Below, in pieces: positions 1 to 7,779 of a stretch of 29,978 nucleotides of DNA; within the stretch, counting starts at the first letter, position 1; every line of letters starts with the position of its first letter. This stretch comes from Gammaproteobacteria bacterium (GTDB lineage Bacteria > Pseudomonadota > Gammaproteobacteria > Pseudomonadales > Azotimanducaceae), in contig JAPPHP010000410.1 in assembly GCA_028821035.1 (NCBI GenBank), positions 1 through 29,978 on the forward strand, given 5' to 3'. A model generated the notes under the pieces. That model did no database searches and had not been told where the DNA came from. It saw nothing but the letters and a program-made list of their open reading frames with translations. The position numbers and the translations under genes were made by a program.

Positions 1-2
1 GC

Positions 3-1112
3 ACCGGGACGATCTGGATGGACGATGTCCAGTGTACGGGCAGCGAGTCGCGCCTCGCGGACTGCCCGTTCGGCGGCTGGGGCCTGCACAACTGCCGCCA
101 CTCGGAGGACGCCGGGGTGTCGTGCGGGGCGGCGTCGAGCCTGTCGCTCACCCACGCGACGGTGTCTGGGGTGGAACTCAGCCTTCGCTACGACCGGACC
201 CTGGACGGCGGCTCCGTACCGTCGCCGGGCGACTTCGTGGTCGGGGCGGGTCCGGCGGACGGCGCAGCGGCGATCTCCGTCGAGTCGCTCGCGGTGGTCA
301 ATGGCGAGGCGGTGCTGATGCTGTCGCGGCACGTCGAGGAGTCGGAGAACGTGGCTGTCAGCTACCTGCCCGCGCCGATGCACCCGCTGCAGGACGTCTC
401 GTACAACGCGGCGCCCGCCGCAACCGGCGAACCGGTCCGGTACGCACCTGCGGCGGCGGCTTCCCGCGAGGCCGTCGTCACAGGATTGCCGGCGGAGCCG
501 CCGCCGGCCGCTTTCCTGAGCGGAGAGAAAGTCGAGGTGCTGCGCCTGTCTTCGCGCGGCGTGGCCGACCTCTCCGCGCTCGCCGGGCTGGCGGACCTGG
601 AGGTGCTCGACCTGCGCGACAACGCCGTGGACGACCTCTCGCCCCTCGCCAGTCTCCCGCACCTGCGCGTGCTCGACCTGTCGCGCAATGCGGTCTCCGA
701 CCTGTCGCCACTGGCGGGGATGACCACCCTGCGCCGCCTCGACCTCTCCGACAACCGCGTGGCCGACCTCCGGCCGCTGTCGGAACTGCGCCGCCTCGAG
801 GTCCTGCTGCTCGACGGCAATCGGGTCTCGGACCTGGTGCCGCTGTGGGGCCTGACAGACCTCGCCCACCTCGGCCTATCGGACAACCGCATCGCGGACG
901 CGGCGCTGCTGCGGGACGCGCGGTCGCTGCGGCGGCTGGATCTCGCCGGTAACCGGTTGCGCGACGTCTCGGCGCTCGGCGGTCTGCCGAACCTCGTGTG
1001 GCTGCGCGTCTCCGGGAATCCTGTCGCGGACTTCCCGACCCTCGGACGACTGACCACCGCGCGCTGGCTGATGCTCGAGACGACGGGCGGCGAGGGGTCC
1101 CGCGAACCGTAG
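3..1112 (+). CDS. SRCR-LRR protein, 3' part (5' end outside window)
   Basis: The frame is open from the window edge, so this is the C-terminal part of a longer protein. It begins inside a scavenger receptor cysteine-rich (SRCR) domain: the WMDDVQCTGSE, LADC and NCRHSED elements with their cysteines are the second half of the fold. A SwmB-like beta domain of about 100 residues follows (RYDRTLDGGSVPSPGDF, then SVSYLPAP-type strands). It ends in eight 22-residue internalin-type LRRs of pattern LxxLDLxxNxVxDLxPLxxL, closing with GSREP. No C-terminal anchor or membrane helix is visible. It is highly similar over its whole length to the tail of the sulfatase fusion ending at 7079, from which it differs by scattered substitutions and one codon indel. 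The role is unknown. SRCR and LRR modules usually bind ligands, so an extracellular adhesion or host-interaction protein is an inference. Confidence 0.85.
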   Translation, partial: TGTIWMDDVQCTGSESRLADCPFGGWGLHNCRHSEDAGVSCGAASSLSLTHATVSGVELSLRYDRTLDGGSVPSPGDFVVGAGPADGAAAISVESLAVVNGEAVLMLSRHVEESENVAVSYLPAPMHPLQDVSYNAAPAATGEPVRYAPAAAASREAVVTGLPAEPPPAAFLSGEKVEVLRLSSRGVADLSALAGLADLEVLDLRDNAVDDLSPLASLPHLRVLDLSRNAVSDLSPLAGMTTLRRLDLSDNRVADLRPLSELRRLEVLLLDGNRVSDLVPLWGLTDLAHLGLSDNRIADAALLRDARSLRRLDLAGNRLRDVSALGGLPNLVWLRVSGNPVADFPTLGRLTTARWLMLETTGGEGSREP

Positions 1113-1125
1113 GCCGCAGGGGCCC

Positions 1126-1479
1126 CTACACGAGTCGATCCAGGCCTGCGAGGACCGCCAGGAAACCCGCGATCACGCCGAGGAAGGCGAGGACCAACGC
1201 CACACCGACGCCCATTACGTTGAACTTGGTGTGCAGCGACTTGATCTCGCCCGTGAGTTCGCCCCTGAGTTCGGCGAACTGCTTGTCGACCTGCGCGAAC
1301 CGTTCGTCGACGTGGGCGAGAATGCGTTCGAACCCGAGATCGAGGTCCTTGCGCACGGCGACGTGGTCGCCAAGCTGTGTCCCGAACGCGCTGGCGACGC
1401 CCTCGGCCTGTTCGCGTTCCATCCCTGACCGCTGTAGCGCATCCGCCACCTGCAGCGTGTCCATCACCGGCTGTGCCAT
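1126..1479 (-). CDS. Small coiled-coil membrane protein, DUF1640/CCDC90-like, copy A
   Basis: A 117-residue protein starting MAQPVMDTLQVADAL. The start is the ATG shared with copy B at 7448, with an AAAGGA element about 11 nt upstream. Residues about 15-50 resemble the 'GM..EQAEGVA' region of DUF1640 proteins. A coiled coil with FAQVDKQ and FAELRGE heptads follows, and then one C-terminal hydrophobic helix (VALVLAFLGVIAGFLAVLAGL) ending in DRLV. This is the layout of tail-anchored DUF1640 or CCDC90-like proteins, whose bacterial role is not established. It converges on the LRR gene with a 13-nt gap. Compared with copy B it has two extra residues near position 16, one heptad fewer, and a four-residue insertion (ELTG-like) after the heptads. 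Confidence 0.75.
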   Translation of the reverse strand: MAQPVMDTLQVADALQRSGMEREQAEGVASAFGTQLGDHVAVRKDLDLGFERILAHVDERFAQVDKQFAELRGELTGEIKSLHTKFNVMGVGVALVLAFLGVIAGFLAVLAGLDRLV

Positions 1480-1600
1480 GGGGTTCCGTGTCCTTTCGTC
1501 AGAATAGCCGTTTCCATGCCCCGGAGCATCCGCGCACCGGCATGCCCGCGGGGGCCATAGCGGTGGATTCTCCTGGCGGCGGGGCGCGGAGTCTGTAGGA
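1480..1600 (-). promoter_or_regulatory. Conserved leader of the coiled-coil gene, copy A
   Basis: About 120 bp upstream of the coiled-coil start match 7449-7569 with only three substitutions seen by eye, fewer than in the flanking coding sequence. It includes a TATTCT hexamer that could be a -10 box on the minus strand and the AAAGGA ribosome-binding element. No good -35 box is seen. A 17-codon ORF (1464-1517) overlaps the gene start in another frame. Promoter or structured 5' leader are the likely roles; this is inferred from conservation alone. Confidence 0.45.
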
Positions 1601-1687
1601 CGTCTCGGCGAACTGTTGTGGGACATTCGCTCGACCGGCGGCGGCAACGCGTCCGGCGGACCGTAGGCAGCGGATCCCGGAAACCGC

Positions 1688-1730
1688 CCCCAATGTTGGG
1701 GACGCGGATCGGGCAGGTCGTTCCTATAGT
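1688..1730 (+). promoter_or_regulatory. Palindrome plus -10-like element, copy 1 (toward sulfatase gene)
   Basis: The 14-bp perfect palindrome CCCCAATGTTGGGG lies at 1688-1701. It is followed after exactly 23 bp by TATAGT (1725-1730) in the context CCTATAGT. The same arrangement occurs on the minus strand at 8264-8222 with one base changed in the palindrome. A GAGGGAG element and ATG (1806) stand downstream. It looks like an operator and promoter for rightward transcription into the sulfatase gene region. The regulator is unknown. Confidence 0.5.
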
Positions 1731-1878
1731 GCGGAAACGTGCGCGAACCCGGCCGTTTTCCGGGCGCCGCACGTTGGCTGGCATCTGTCGGATGAGGGAG
1801 CGTCCATGCGTGGGGAACCGGAAACGGGGGCAGCGTTCGGCGAGGACCCGGCCGCGTGCCGACGAGGCCAGCCCTTTC

Positions 1879-2058
1879 AACCGGTTGCGCGACGTGTCGG
1901 CGCTCGGCGACCTGCCGCAGCTCATGTGACTGCGTGTCTCCGGGAGTCCCATCGTGGACTTCTCCCCGCTCGGAAGGCTGGCGGCCCTGCCCGGGCGACC
2001 AGGCGTGCCTGCCCGGGTCATCGAGACGACGGACGGCAAGGCGGCCGGCGGGCGGTAG
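1879..2058 (+). pseudogene. Decayed LRR tail fragment
   Basis: In one frame the sequence reads NRLRDVSALGDLPQL, then ATG-TGA where the intact copies have GTG-TGG, and continues LRVSGSPIVDFSPLGRL...IETTDG to a stop at 2056-2058. This is the last repeat and C-terminus of the same LRR family as the genes ending at 1112 and 7079. It carries a nonsense change of the conserved tryptophan codon and has lost everything upstream of the last repeat. It is in a different frame from the sulfatase gene that follows. The upstream part of this frame back to an ATG at 1793 shows no LRR character. It is a third, dead copy of the tail. With the leader repeat (to 1638) and the palindrome it fills the 596-bp gap 1480-2075, in which I see nothing else. 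Confidence 0.8.
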
Positions 2059-2075
2059 GACGGCGGGAGGCCCCT

Positions 2076-5000
2076 TTGGTACATCCGCACCGGCACGGAA
2101 TGGGCATGCGGGGACCGCTCGCGGCACTGGTGCTCTTGACGGCGGCAATCCACGCAAGCGAGGCATCGCCCCAATCGGTCGATGGCGACGACGCCCCGCC
2201 CAACATCGTCGTCTTCCTCTCCGACGACATGGGTTGGGGACAGCCCGGATTCAATGGCGGCGACGAGGTGGAAACTCCCAACATCGACCGCATCGCCGAG
2301 GAAGGAACCAAGCTCATCCAGTTCTACGTGGCACCAGTATGCACGGCGACGCGGGGGGCGTTGCTGACCGGACGTTACTCCTGGAAGAACGGCACGGGTG
2401 TCCGTTTCAATGCCAGGACGAGCATGGGCATGCGCGTCGACGAGCGCACCATGGCCGAAGCCCTGCGCGACGCCGGCTACGCGACGTGGCTGGTCGGCAA
2501 GTGGCACCTCGGGCAATGGCAGCGGAAACACCTGCCGCTGCAGCGCGGCTTCGACCACCACTACGGCCTGTACGGGGCGGAGATCGACTCGTTCTCGCAT
2601 CATCGGGGCCGGGACCGAGACCTGGCCCTGGACTGGCATCGCAACGGACGCCCGGTGGTCGAGGCGGGCTACTCGACCCTCTTGCTGGCGGAGGAGGCAG
2701 TCCAGCTCATAGACCGTCACGGCCCGAGCGATCCCTTCTTCCTGTTTCTGGCATTCAACGCCGTCCACAACCCGAACGACGCCCCACAGGAGTACATCGA
2801 CCGCTACAGCCACCTCGACAACCCCAGGCAGCGCGCCCAGCTCGCCGTCATGGATGTCGCCATCGGCCAGGTCATGGACGCACTGGAAGCCAAGGGCGTG
2901 CTCGACGACACGCTGGTGATGTTCCTGAACGACAACGGCGGCACGAGCACGGCGGGCTGGAACGCGCCCTACCGCGGCAAGAAGTCGGAGTACCACGAGG
3001 GAGGCATCCGGGTTCCCGCCGTCCTGCGCTGGCCCGGCAGGATCGCGCCGGGGTCGGAGAGCGCCGCGTTGCTGCACGCCGTGGACCTGTTTCCTACCTT
3101 CGCCGGGCTCGCCGGAGCGGACGCCGGCGCCGGCCTGGCGCTTGACGGCGCCGATGCGTGGGCGGCGATCGCCGATGGCGCGGCAAGCCCGCGCGACGAG
3201 GTGGTGCATTCGCTCGACGTGATCCGCAAAGGCGACTGGAAGTTCATCGAGGAGGGGATCGACTACTACGGCTGGACCACGGACGCGCCCGAGCTGTACG
3301 ACATCGCGGCGGATCCTTACGAGCAGACCAACCTGGCTTCGAGCGAGACCGCCAAGGTGGCGGAACTGCGGGCGCGCCTGGCCGATCACGCACAATCCGC
3401 CCGAGACGCGGAGACGTCTGAGAACATTCCGGACTACCCGCCGGTCGTCTATGGGGAGGAGGAGAACACGGCGTTCGCCGACCAGGTGGAGACGGCCGTG
3501 CGCGAGCTCCGGGCTGGCAATCCGGCGCCGTCGCTGCTTCGCCTTGAAGTCACGGGCGCGAGCGTCAAGCTGGTCCACGACGAGACGCTCGACCCCGATT
3601 CAACGCCGCCGACGAGCGCTTTCGCGGTGATGTCGATGCCGGAGTACCGATCCATTCAAGTCGCGAGCGTGGCGGTGAGCGGCAGCGACGTGACGCTGAC
3701 GCTGGCCGAGACGCCAACCGGCCAGACGTTGGGTCTCACCTACGAGGTTCCGGACACCGGCGCGATCCGCGACGGGGACGAACTCGAGGCGGGCGGAAGG
3801 ACCTGGATTGCGGCAACGCTGCTATCGACGGACGCGTCGCTTTCGGCACTGGCTTTGACGGACGGCGATGGCGATGCCGTCTCGCTCAACGAGACCTTCG
3901 CGCCGCTGACGACGTCGTACACGGCGAGCGTTGGGTACGACGTGACTGGACTGACGCTGTCCCCGACCACCGGCGACAGCAACGCCACGGTCACCTACCT
4001 GGCCGCCGACGGGACCACGCTCGCAGATGACGACGCCGACACCACGGCCCTGGACACGACGCTGGCCGTGGGAGCGAACGCGATCCAGGTGAAGGTGACG
4101 GCGGAGGACGGGGTCACTACGCAGACGTACAGCGTAACCGTGCAGCGTGCCGCCGCCTGGGTCTGGTCCACGACCATGACCGTGGGTGGGGACTCTTCCG
4201 GCATGGGATTCTCGAGCCTGCCCAACCCCGACGTGGGCCGGCTTGCGGACGACACGTTCGAGCACGCCGGCCTCACGCGGCGCGTGCAGATCGTCGCTGC
4301 CTCTTCGGCCGGCGTGACGTTTCGGACCCGCAACGGCGGAGACACGTTCGGCGGCCTGGTACTCGAGTGGGCGGGCGAGGTCCTGCCGCTCGACGACGCC
4401 ACCCGCAACTCCAACACCTTCACATGGAACCAAGCGTGGCTGGACACCAACGCGTCCTCCCTCAGCGCGGCCAGCTACGAGACGACGTTGCCGACCGGCG
4501 GATCGGCGACGGTGTGCCTGCGGGTGAGGTCCGCGGCCTGCCCGCAAACGCCGACGTTCGAGGACGGTGCGAGTGCGTCGCGCGGGGTACCGGAAAACGC
4601 CCCGGCGGGCACGGCAGTCGGCGCGGCCGTTGCTGCGACGGGTGCCGGCGGCGAAAGCCTCGCGTACTCGCTTGCGGGCGCGAACGCGGCGGAGTTTGCG
4701 ATCAACGCGTCGACCGGTCAGTTGACGACCTCGGCGGTGCTGGATTACGAGGCGGGGTCCAGCCGGGCGGTCACGGTGAGCGCGGCCAATGCCGACGGCG
4801 GCGCCACGTCGATCCCGGTGACGGTCGTCGTGACGAATGTCGACGAGCCGCCGGATGCTCCGCCAGCGCCAACGGTCTCGGGCGCCTCGAGTACGTCTTT
4901 GTCGGTGTCCTGGAGCGCGCCGGCGAACGCCGGGCGCCCGGCGGTGACCGACTACGACGTTCGCTACGGCACCGGGGGCGGCGCGTTCGTGGACTGGGCG

Positions 5001-7079
5001 CACCAGGGTGCGACCACCTCGGCGACCATCACGGGGCTGTCGGCGGACACGGTTTACCAGGTGCAGGTGCTGGCGAGGAACGCGGAAGGCGCGAGCGGGT
5101 GGTCGGCCACGGGCGAGGGGCGCACGAAGGCGGCGGACGCGATGCTTACCGCTCGGTTCGAGAACGTTCCCGCTATGCATGACGGGTCGAGCGCGTTCAC
5201 GCTGGAGCTTGCGTTCTCCGAGGCGGTGTTCGACGGCACCGAGTCGTTCGACAAGAACCAGGCGATCGGGGACGCCCTCCAGGTGACCGGCGGCACGGTC
5301 AAGGGCAGACGCCGGACCGACCCCGGCGCCTTCGACCGGTGGAGACTGAGGATCGGGCCTTCCGGCCGCGGCGACGTGACGGTCAGGCTCCCGGCGACGA
5401 CCGGCGGCTGCGACGTGGTGGGTGCGATCTGCACGCCGGACGGCCTTCCGTTGTCGGCCCCGGCTGCGGCGACGATCCAGGGTCCACCGGCGGAGGCGCC
5501 AGACGCGCCGTCGGCGCCGGCGCTGACGGCCGGAACGACGTGGCTCGAAGCGTCATGGACGGCGCCGTCCGACAACGGCGCGGCGATCACGGACTACGAC
5601 ATCGGGTACCGCACGACGGGCGGGAACTGGACGGACGCCTCACACGCCGGCACGGCGACCACGAAGCGCATCGAGGGCCTTACGGTCGACACGGACTACG
5701 AGGTGCGGGTGCGGGCGACGAACGCGGAGGGCAGCGGCGACTGGTCTCCGTTTGCATCCGGGCGTACGGACGCGGCGGACAGTGCCAGCGAGGGCGACGT
5801 GCGCCTGGTCAACGGCACTACGGCCCAGGAAGGCCGCGTCGAGATCTACCACAACAGTGAGTGGGGCACGGTGTGCGACGACCGGTTCGCCTCGGACGAG
5901 GCGGCGGTGGTGTGCCGGCAGCTCGGCTACACGGGCGGCGAGGCGCACCGGCAGGCGGCGTTCGGCGAGGGGACGGGAACGATCTGGCTGGACGACGTGC
6001 AGTGCACCGGTAGCGAGTCGCGCCTGGCGGACTGTTCCTCCGTGGGCTGGGGCGTACACAATTGCCGGCACTCGGAGGACGTCGGGGTGTCGTGCGGGGC
6101 GGCGGCGGGCATATCGCTCGCGAGCGCAACCGTGTCGGGGTCGGCGCTGACGCTGCGCTACGACCGGACCCTGGACGGCGGCTCGGTGCCGTCGCCGGGC
6201 GACTTCGTGGTGGCGAAGGGCTCGTCGGCCCCTGCTGTGGCGACTCTCGTCGAGTCGGTCGCCGTGGTCGACGGCGCTGCGGTGCTGACGCTGGCGCGAC
6301 CCGTCGAGCCGTCGGAGAACGTGTCCGTCAGCTACCTGCCCGCGCCAATGCACCCGTTGCAGGACGCCTCGTACAACCCGGCGCCCGCGCTGACCGGCCA
6401 TCCGGTCCGGCACGCACCCGCGACGGCGGCTTCCCACGAGGTCATCAAAGGGTTGCTGGCGGAGCCGCCGCCCGCCGGCTTCGAGAGCGGAGAGAAAGTC
6501 GAGGTACTAAGCCTGTCGTCGCGCGCCCTGGCCGGCCTGTCCCCGCTGGCGGCGCTGGTGGACCTGGAGGTCCTCGACCTGCGCGACAACGCCGTGGACG
6601 ACCTCTCGCCTCTCGCCAGTCTCCCGCACCTGCGCGTACTGGACCTGTCCGGCAACGCGGTCTCAGACCTGTCGCCACTGGCGAGCCTGTCGGAACTGCG
6701 CCGCCTCGACCTGTCGGACAACCGCGTGGCCGACCTCCGGCCGCTGTCGGAACTGCGCCGCCTCGAGGTGCTGCTGCTCCACGGCAATCGGGTCTCGGAC
6801 CTGGTGCCGCTATGGGGTCTGCCGGACCTCGCCCACCTCGGCCTGCGAGACAACCGCATCGCGGACGCGGCGCTGCTGCGGGACGTGCGGTCGCTGCAGC
6901 GGCTGGATCTCGCCGGCAACCGGTTGCGCGACGTCTCGGCGCTCGGCGACCTGCCGCAGCTCGTGTGGCTGCGTGTCTCCGGGAATCCTGTCGCGGACTT
7001 CTCGGCCCCCGGACGGCGGACGGCCGCGCGCTGGCTGATGCTCGAGACGACGGACGGCGAGGGGTCCCGCGAACCGTAG
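2076..7079 (+). CDS. Secreted sulfatase fused to adhesion, SRCR and LRR modules
   Basis: About 1667 residues. The chosen start is TTG 2076, with GGGAGG five bases upstream; ATG 2100 or 2106 would also keep the signal peptide (LAALVLLTAAIHASEA). An ATG at 1806 in frame has a good ribosome site but would bury the signal. Modules by approximate residue: type I sulfatase 35-455, with SDDMGWG metal ligands, formylglycine motif C-T-A-T-R at Cys89, and NDNGG and GKKSEYHEGG motifs; SwmB-like 487-562; cadherin-like beta sandwich 587-690; an unrecognised WVWST domain 693-825; cadherin 829-925; FN3 927-1018; another beta region 1022-1138; FN3 1139-1235; SRCR 1241-1343 with conserved cysteines; SwmB-like 1344-1449; LRRs 1455-1667. 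The sulfatase part is expected to hydrolyse sulfate esters, probably of sulfated glycans, after Cys-to-formylglycine conversion; the substrate cannot be read. The rest should act in binding. No anchor is seen at the C-terminus. Confidence 0.9.
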   Translation: MVHPHRHGMGMRGPLAALVLLTAAIHASEASPQSVDGDDAPPNIVVFLSDDMGWGQPGFNGGDEVETPNIDRIAEEGTKLIQFYVAPVCTATRGALLTGRYSWKNGTGVRFNARTSMGMRVDERTMAEALRDAGYATWLVGKWHLGQWQRKHLPLQRGFDHHYGLYGAEIDSFSHHRGRDRDLALDWHRNGRPVVEAGYSTLLLAEEAVQLIDRHGPSDPFFLFLAFNAVHNPNDAPQEYIDRYSHLDNPRQRAQLAVMDVAIGQVMDALEAKGVLDDTLVMFLNDNGGTSTAGWNAPYRGKKSEYHEGGIRVPAVLRWPGRIAPGSESAALLHAVDLFPTFAGLAGADAGAGLALDGADAWAAIADGAASPRDEVVHSLDVIRKGDWKFIEEGIDYYGWTTDAPELYDIAADPYEQTNLASSETAKVAELRARLADHAQSARDAETSENIPDYPPVVYGEEENTAFADQVETAVRELRAGNPAPSLLRLEVTGASVKLVHDETLDPDSTPPTSAFAVMSMPEYRSIQVASVAVSGSDVTLTLAETPTGQTLGLTYEVPDTGAIRDGDELEAGGRTWIAATLLSTDASLSALALTDGDGDAVSLNETFAPLTTSYTASVGYDVTGLTLSPTTGDSNATVTYLAADGTTLADDDADTTALDTTLAVGANAIQVKVTAEDGVTTQTYSVTVQRAAAWVWSTTMTVGGDSSGMGFSSLPNPDVGRLADDTFEHAGLTRRVQIVAASSAGVTFRTRNGGDTFGGLVLEWAGEVLPLDDATRNSNTFTWNQAWLDTNASSLSAASYETTLPTGGSATVCLRVRSAACPQTPTFEDGASASRGVPENAPAGTAVGAAVAATGAGGESLAYSLAGANAAEFAINASTGQLTTSAVLDYEAGSSRAVTVSAANADGGATSIPVTVVVTNVDEPPDAPPAPTVSGASSTSLSVSWSAPANAGRPAVTDYDVRYGTGGGAFVDWAHQGATTSATITGLSADTVYQVQVLARNAEGASGWSATGEGRTKAADAMLTARFENVPAMHDGSSAFTLELAFSEAVFDGTESFDKNQAIGDALQVTGGTVKGRRRTDPGAFDRWRLRIGPSGRGDVTVRLPATTGGCDVVGAICTPDGLPLSAPAAATIQGPPAEAPDAPSAPALTAGTTWLEASWTAPSDNGAAITDYDIGYRTTGGNWTDASHAGTATTKRIEGLTVDTDYEVRVRATNAEGSGDWSPFASGRTDAADSASEGDVRLVNGTTAQEGRVEIYHNSEWGTVCDDRFASDEAAVVCRQLGYTGGEAHRQAAFGEGTGTIWLDDVQCTGSESRLADCSSVGWGVHNCRHSEDVGVSCGAAAGISLASATVSGSALTLRYDRTLDGGSVPSPGDFVVAKGSSAPAVATLVESVAVVDGAAVLTLARPVEPSENVSVSYLPAPMHPLQDASYNPAPALTGHPVRHAPATAASHEVIKGLLAEPPPAGFESGEKVEVLSLSSRALAGLSPLAALVDLEVLDLRDNAVDDLSPLASLPHLRVLDLSGNAVSDLSPLASLSELRRLDLSDNRVADLRPLSELRRLEVLLLHGNRVSDLVPLWGLPDLAHLGLRDNRIADAALLRDVRSLQRLDLAGNRLRDVSALGDLPQLVWLRVSGNPVADFSAPGRRTAARWLMLETTDGEGSREP

Positions 7080-7091
7080 GTCGCAGGGCTC

Positions 7092-7448
7092 CTACACGAG
7101 CCGGTCCAGGCCTGCGAGGACGGCCAGAAAACCCGCGATCACGCCCAGGAAAGCGAGGGCCAACGTCACCCCGACGCCCAGTACGTTGAACTTGGTGTGC
7201 AGCGACTTGATCTCGCCCCTGAACTCGGCGAACTGCTTGTCGACTTGCGCGAACTGCTTGTCGACCTGCGCGAACCGTTCGTCGACGTGGGCAAGAATGC
7301 GTTCGAATCCGAGATCGAGGTCCTTACGAACGGCGACGTGGTCGCCAAGCTGTGTCCCGAGCATGCTGGCGACGCCCTCGGCCTGTTCGCGTTCCATCCC
7401 TGACAGCGCATCCGCCACCTGCAGCGTGTCCATCACCGGCTGTGCCAT
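7092..7448 (-). CDS. Small coiled-coil membrane protein, DUF1640/CCDC90-like, copy B
   Basis: 118 residues, paralogous to the gene at 1126-1479: the same MAQPVMDTLQVADAL start, the same GMEREQAEGVAS region, and the same C-terminal hydrophobic helix ending DRLV. The heptad FAQVDKQ is present twice in tandem here and once in copy A, while the ELTG-type insertion is absent, so the coiled coil has changed by heptad-scale steps. It converges on the sulfatase-LRR gene with 12 nt between the stops. A likely inner-membrane, tail-anchored protein of unknown function. Its persistence beside each LRR tail suggests that the two are mobilised together or linked in function, which is an inference. Confidence 0.75.
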   Translation of the reverse strand: MAQPVMDTLQVADALSGMEREQAEGVASMLGTQLGDHVAVRKDLDLGFERILAHVDERFAQVDKQFAQVDKQFAEFRGEIKSLHTKFNVLGVGVTLALAFLGVIAGFLAVLAGLDRLV

Positions 7449-7569
7449 GGGGTTCCGAGTCCTTTCGTCAGAATAGCCGTTTCCATGCCCCGGAGCATCC
7501 GCGCACCGGCATGCCCGCGGGGGCCACAGCGGTGGATTCTCCTGGCGGCGGGGCGCGGAGTCTGCAGGA
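7449..7569 (-). promoter_or_regulatory. Conserved leader of the coiled-coil gene, copy B
   Basis: Counterpart of 1480-1600 with three substitutions. It has the same TATTCT and AAAGGA elements, and the overlapping 17-codon ORF is kept (7433-7486) with a single amino-acid difference. Confidence 0.45.
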
Positions 7570-7779
7570 CGCTTCGCCCAACTACTGTGGGATGTTCGCT
7601 CGACCGAGGGCGATCCTGGGCGGGCACGGTCAAAGACGAGAAGTGCCTGGCGGCAGCGACGCGGCCGGCGGACATCGCCGCGGCGTGACAGAGTGGCTCA
7701 ACCCGCAACGATCGACGAGCCGTTCCTGCACCACGACCGGGGACGCAACCGAGAAGACTTGCAGAAGGGTGAAACCGTC

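Larger units (their letters stand above)
1..1638. repeat. Direct large repeat, copy A (SRCR-LRR tail plus coiled-coil gene and leader)
   Basis: This stretch aligns with 5971-7607 in the same orientation, about 5.97 kb apart. It covers the SRCR-LRR coding tail, the short convergent gap, the whole minus-strand coiled-coil gene and about 160 bp upstream of that gene. Similarity fades after about 1638 (7607 in copy B). The left boundary lies outside the window. The offset changes only through small indels: a codon in the SwmB-like domain, and heptad-scale indels in the coiled coil. Confidence 0.9.
5971..7607. repeat. Direct large repeat, copy B
   Basis: Second copy of the 1-1638 segment. It spans from within the SRCR domain of the sulfatase fusion through the LRR stop, the convergent coiled-coil gene and its leader. 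Matching sequence ends at a shared TTCGCTCGACC followed by unrelated bases. In 7608-7779, to the right, I see no gene or structure. Confidence 0.9.

Noticed and set aside
540..1080. Tandem DNA repeats that might be a CRISPR or satellite array
   Set aside because: The 66-bp periodicity is explained by the 22-residue LRR units, which vary at the DNA level and lie in an open frame.
1806..2075. N-terminal extension of the sulfatase gene from ATG 1806, which has a good ribosome site
   Set aside because: It would place about 90 unstructured residues before the signal peptide and crosses the LRR remnant in another frame; kept only as a possible relic start.
3822..5180. 452-codon minus-strand frame opposite the sulfatase fusion
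   Set aside because: Arg-rich low-complexity translation with no recognisable domain, antisense to well-formed cadherin and FN3 modules.
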